The notes under the pieces are model-generated. The model had not been told where the DNA came from, searched no databases, and saw nothing but the letters and a program-made list of their open reading frames with translations. From Pseudomonas sp. P7548 (GTDB lineage Bacteria; Pseudomonadota; Gammaproteobacteria; Pseudomonadales; Pseudomonadaceae): a stretch of 41,133 nucleotides of DNA. The translations under genes and the position numbers were made by a program. The DNA lies in the NCBI RefSeq assembly GCF_013386585.1, contig NZ_JACARO010000092.1, forward strand, positions 1 through 41,133, in the 5' to 3' direction. This document shows, piece by piece, positions 39,087-41,133 of this stretch (position 1 is the first letter of the stretch; every line of letters starts with the position of its first letter).

Positions 39087-40493
39087 ATGATGAGAGACCA
39101 GATACCGGTACATGACGTTACCCCCCCTGCCAAGACCGTCGACCTCTACGCCTCGCGCGAGAAAATCTACACCCGTGCCTTCACCGGCCTGTTCCGCAAC
39201 CTGCGCATGCTCGGCGGCGCCGTGTTGTTCCTCCTCTACTTCGGCACGGTGTGGCTGAACTGGGGTGGCCACCAGGCCGTTTGGTGGAACCTGCCGGAGC
39301 GTAAATTCTTCATTTTTGGCGCTACTTTCTGGCCCCAGGACTTCATCCTGCTCTCGGGCATTCTGATCGTTGCCGCCTTCGGCCTGTTCTTTATCACCGT
39401 GTACGCAGGGCGCGTGTGGTGCGGCTATACCTGCCCGCAAAGCGTGTGGACCTGGATTTTCATGTGGTGCGAAAAGGTCACCGAAGGCGACCGCAATCAA
39501 CGCATCAAACTCGACAAAGCCCCCATGGGCGCCAATAAATTCCTGCGCAAGTTCAGCAAGCACACCCTGTGGTTGTTGATCGGTTTTGTCACCGGCATGA
39601 CCTTCGTCGGCTACTTCTCGCCGATCCGCGAATTGGTGTTCGACTTCTTCACCGGCCAGGCCGATGGCTGGTCGTATTTCTGGGTCGGTTTCTTCACCCT
39701 CGCCACCTACGGCAATGCCGGCTGGCTGCGCGAACAGGTGTGCATCTACATGTGCCCGTATGCGCGTTTCCAGAGCGTGATGTTCGACAAGGACACCCTG
39801 ATCGTCTCCTACGACCCACGCCGTGGCGAGCTGCGTGGCCCGCGCAAAAAAGGCGTGGACTACAAGGCCCAAGGCCTGGGGGATTGCATCGACTGCACTA
39901 TGTGCGTGCAGGTCTGCCCCACCGGTATCGACATCCGCGACGGCCTGCAAATCGAGTGCATCGGCTGCGCTGCCTGCATCGACGCCTGCGACAACATCAT
40001 GGACAAAATGGAATACCCGCGCGGCCTGATCAGCTACACCACCGAGCACAACCTGTCGGGGCAGAAAACCCACAAGCTGCGCCCGCGCCTGATCGGTTAC
40101 GCCCTGGTGTTGCTGGCGATGATCAGCCTGTTGGTGGCGGCGTTTTTCATGCGCTCGCTGGTGGGCTTCGACGTGAGCAAGGACCGCGTGCTGTACCGCG
40201 AAAACGCCGAAGGCCGCATCGAGAACGTCTACAGCCTGAAGATCATGAACAAGGACCAACGCGACCACACCTACGTGCTCGACGCCACGGGCCTGCCCGA
40301 CCTCAAACTGCAAGGCCGTCGTGAAATCAAGGTGGCGGCCGGCGATATCGTCAGCATGCCGGTGGAGCTGTCGAGTGCGCCGGAGCAATTGCCGTCGAGC
40401 ACCAACGAGGTCAAGTTCATCCTCACCGACGCCGATGACGCCAGCGTCCATATTGAAGCCAAGAGCCGATTCATCGGCCCCCAAGTTCGTTGA
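39087..40493 (+). CDS. ccoG: cbb3 oxidase maturation protein CcoG (FixG/RdxA, copper handling)
   Basis: A 468-aa membrane ferredoxin-like protein. About five helices lie in the first 210 residues, with conserved Cys pairs (VWCGYTCPQ, CIYMCPYARFQ). Two ferredoxin-type [4Fe-4S] motifs follow: Cys267/270/273/277 (CIDCTMCVQVCPTG) and Cys291/294/297/301 (CIGCAACIDACD). The C-terminal 110 residues form the FixG Ig-like domain (PVELSSAPEQLPSS). CcoG is reported as a Cu(II) reductase that helps supply copper to CcoN. Two adjacent ATGs (39087 and 39090) are possible, with GGGA upstream. It is followed 19 bp later by the fixH homologue. Confidence 0.95.
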   Translation: MMRDQIPVHDVTPPAKTVDLYASREKIYTRAFTGLFRNLRMLGGAVLFLLYFGTVWLNWGGHQAVWWNLPERKFFIFGATFWPQDFILLSGILIVAAFGLFFITVYAGRVWCGYTCPQSVWTWIFMWCEKVTEGDRNQRIKLDKAPMGANKFLRKFSKHTLWLLIGFVTGMTFVGYFSPIRELVFDFFTGQADGWSYFWVGFFTLATYGNAGWLREQVCIYMCPYARFQSVMFDKDTLIVSYDPRRGELRGPRKKGVDYKAQGLGDCIDCTMCVQVCPTGIDIRDGLQIECIGCAACIDACDNIMDKMEYPRGLISYTTEHNLSGQKTHKLRPRLIGYALVLLAMISLLVAAFFMRSLVGFDVSKDRVLYRENAEGRIENVYSLKIMNKDQRDHTYVLDATGLPDLKLQGRREIKVAAGDIVSMPVELSSAPEQLPSSTNEVKFILTDADDASVHIEAKSRFIGPQVR

Positions 40494-40512
40494 CTTACTA
40501 GAGAGCAGAACA

Positions 40513-41052
40513 ATGTCCGTAGCAACTGCCGCTAGCCCCTGGTACAAGCACCTCTGGCCCTGGATCATCATCGGGATCCTGGCCTGCTCGGTGACCTTGA
40601 CCCTGTCCATGGTGACCATTGCGGTGAACAACCCGGACAACCTGGTCAACGACAACTACTACGAGGCCGGCAAAGGCATCAACCGCTCCCTGGACCGCGA
40701 ACTGCTGGCCCAGACCCTGCAACTGCGCGCCAAGGTGCACCTGGATGAACTGACCGGTGAAGTCGACGTGCACCTGACCGGCAACAGCAACCCGGCTACC
40801 TTGGAACTCAACCTGATCTCCCCGACCCAACCGGAGAAGGACCGCAAGATCAACCTGGCCCGCAGCGACACCGAACACGGCCGCTACATCGGCCAGGTCA
40901 CCGACAAGGTCGAAGGCCGCCGCTTCGTGGAACTGCTGGGCGTCGAGGGCGACCGCACTTGGCGCATGTTTGAAGAAGAGCAGGTCAGCCACGACAAGGA
41001 CTTGCTGTTGGGGGATGAGCCATTACAGGGTGCTGAAGACCTCAAAAAATAA
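40513..41052 (+). CDS. ccoH: FixH/CcoH family protein, cbb3 oxidase assembly
   Basis: 179 aa. One N-terminal membrane helix (about 14-38, LWPWIIIGILACSVTLTLSM) is followed by a periplasmic beta-rich domain (EVDVHLTGNSNPATLELNLI), the usual FixH layout. NDNYYEAGKGINRSLDR just after the helix is a conserved FixH feature. It acts in assembly or stability of the cbb3 complex. GAGAG lies about 8 nt before the ATG. The copper ATPase ccoI and ccoS would be expected next but lie beyond the window. Confidence 0.92.
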   Translation: MSVATAASPWYKHLWPWIIIGILACSVTLTLSMVTIAVNNPDNLVNDNYYEAGKGINRSLDRELLAQTLQLRAKVHLDELTGEVDVHLTGNSNPATLELNLISPTQPEKDRKINLARSDTEHGRYIGQVTDKVEGRRFVELLGVEGDRTWRMFEEEQVSHDKDLLLGDEPLQGAEDLKK

Positions 41053-41069
41053 ACACCTGCGCTTCGCGC

Positions 41070-41133
41070 ATCGCCGGCAAGCCGGCTCCTACAAGGCCCG
41101 CGCTCGACCTGTAGGAGCCGGCGTGCCGACGAT
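41070..41133. repeat. REP doublet (REPIN-like), type 4
   Basis: Two 24-nt arms (41070-41093 and 41110-41133) in opposite orientation match at 22 of 24 positions, core GCCGGCTCCTACA. It begins 17 bp after the fixH stop codon and runs to the window edge. Confidence 0.75.

Noticed and set aside
1..41133. tRNA, rRNA, prophage or insertion-sequence genes
   Set aside because: No cloverleaf, rRNA motif, transposase or integrase sequence was recognised on either strand.

Overview
The window is a chromosomal segment of a Pseudomonas, most likely of the fluorescens group. The evidence is the gene content (aceK beside a HrpA-type helicase, a PA3286-like ketoacyl synthase beside an ECF sigma factor, an Aer-type receptor beside two tandem ccoNOQP operons), high-GC Pseudomonas codon use, and several intergenic REP doublets of the kind found in P. 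fluorescens genomes. This is inferred from the sequence alone; no database search was run.

Layout. Positions 1-16200 are mostly housekeeping: a GNAT/DUF482 protein, a Porin_5 outer-membrane protein, an ECF sigma factor with an overlapping zinc-finger anti-sigma, a FabH-like synthase behind a perfect palindrome, hrpA, aceK, a methyl-accepting chemotaxis protein, two convergent EamA permeases, a possible small ORF and a CPBP membrane protease. Positions 16232-27318 are an AT-richer minus-strand operon for a surface polysaccharide: manC, gmd, a perosamine-synthase-type aminotransferase, wzm, wzt, a tandem glycosyltransferase, a glycosyltransferase split by an apparent frameshift, an N-acyltransferase and a WbpZ-like glycosyltransferase. 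It resembles the P. aeruginosa common-antigen (D-rhamnan) locus, but an aminotransferase and an acyltransferase stand where rmd would be. I therefore predict GDP-N-acyl-D-perosamine and an ABC-exported N-acylperosamine O-chain. A 31-bp tandem repeat lies just upstream of manC.

Positions 27847-41052 are the aerotaxis and microaerobic respiration block: aer, an alpha/beta hydrolase, ccoN1O1Q1P1 (promoter without an ANR box), ccoN2O2Q2P2 (ANR-like box upstream), ccoG and fixH/ccoH.

The most interesting signal is in this respiratory block. Two minus-strand genes of a shared repeat family lie on either side of the second cco operon. One is preceded by a perfect HrpL-type hrp box (GGAACC, 15 nt, CCACATA). 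The other has a degenerate hrp box with the same spacer and almost the same distance to its start codon. Both proteins have N-termini that look like Pseudomonas type III export signals. They look like type III secretion substrates that entered a respiration locus, and the first has a decayed vapC toxin remnant next to it.
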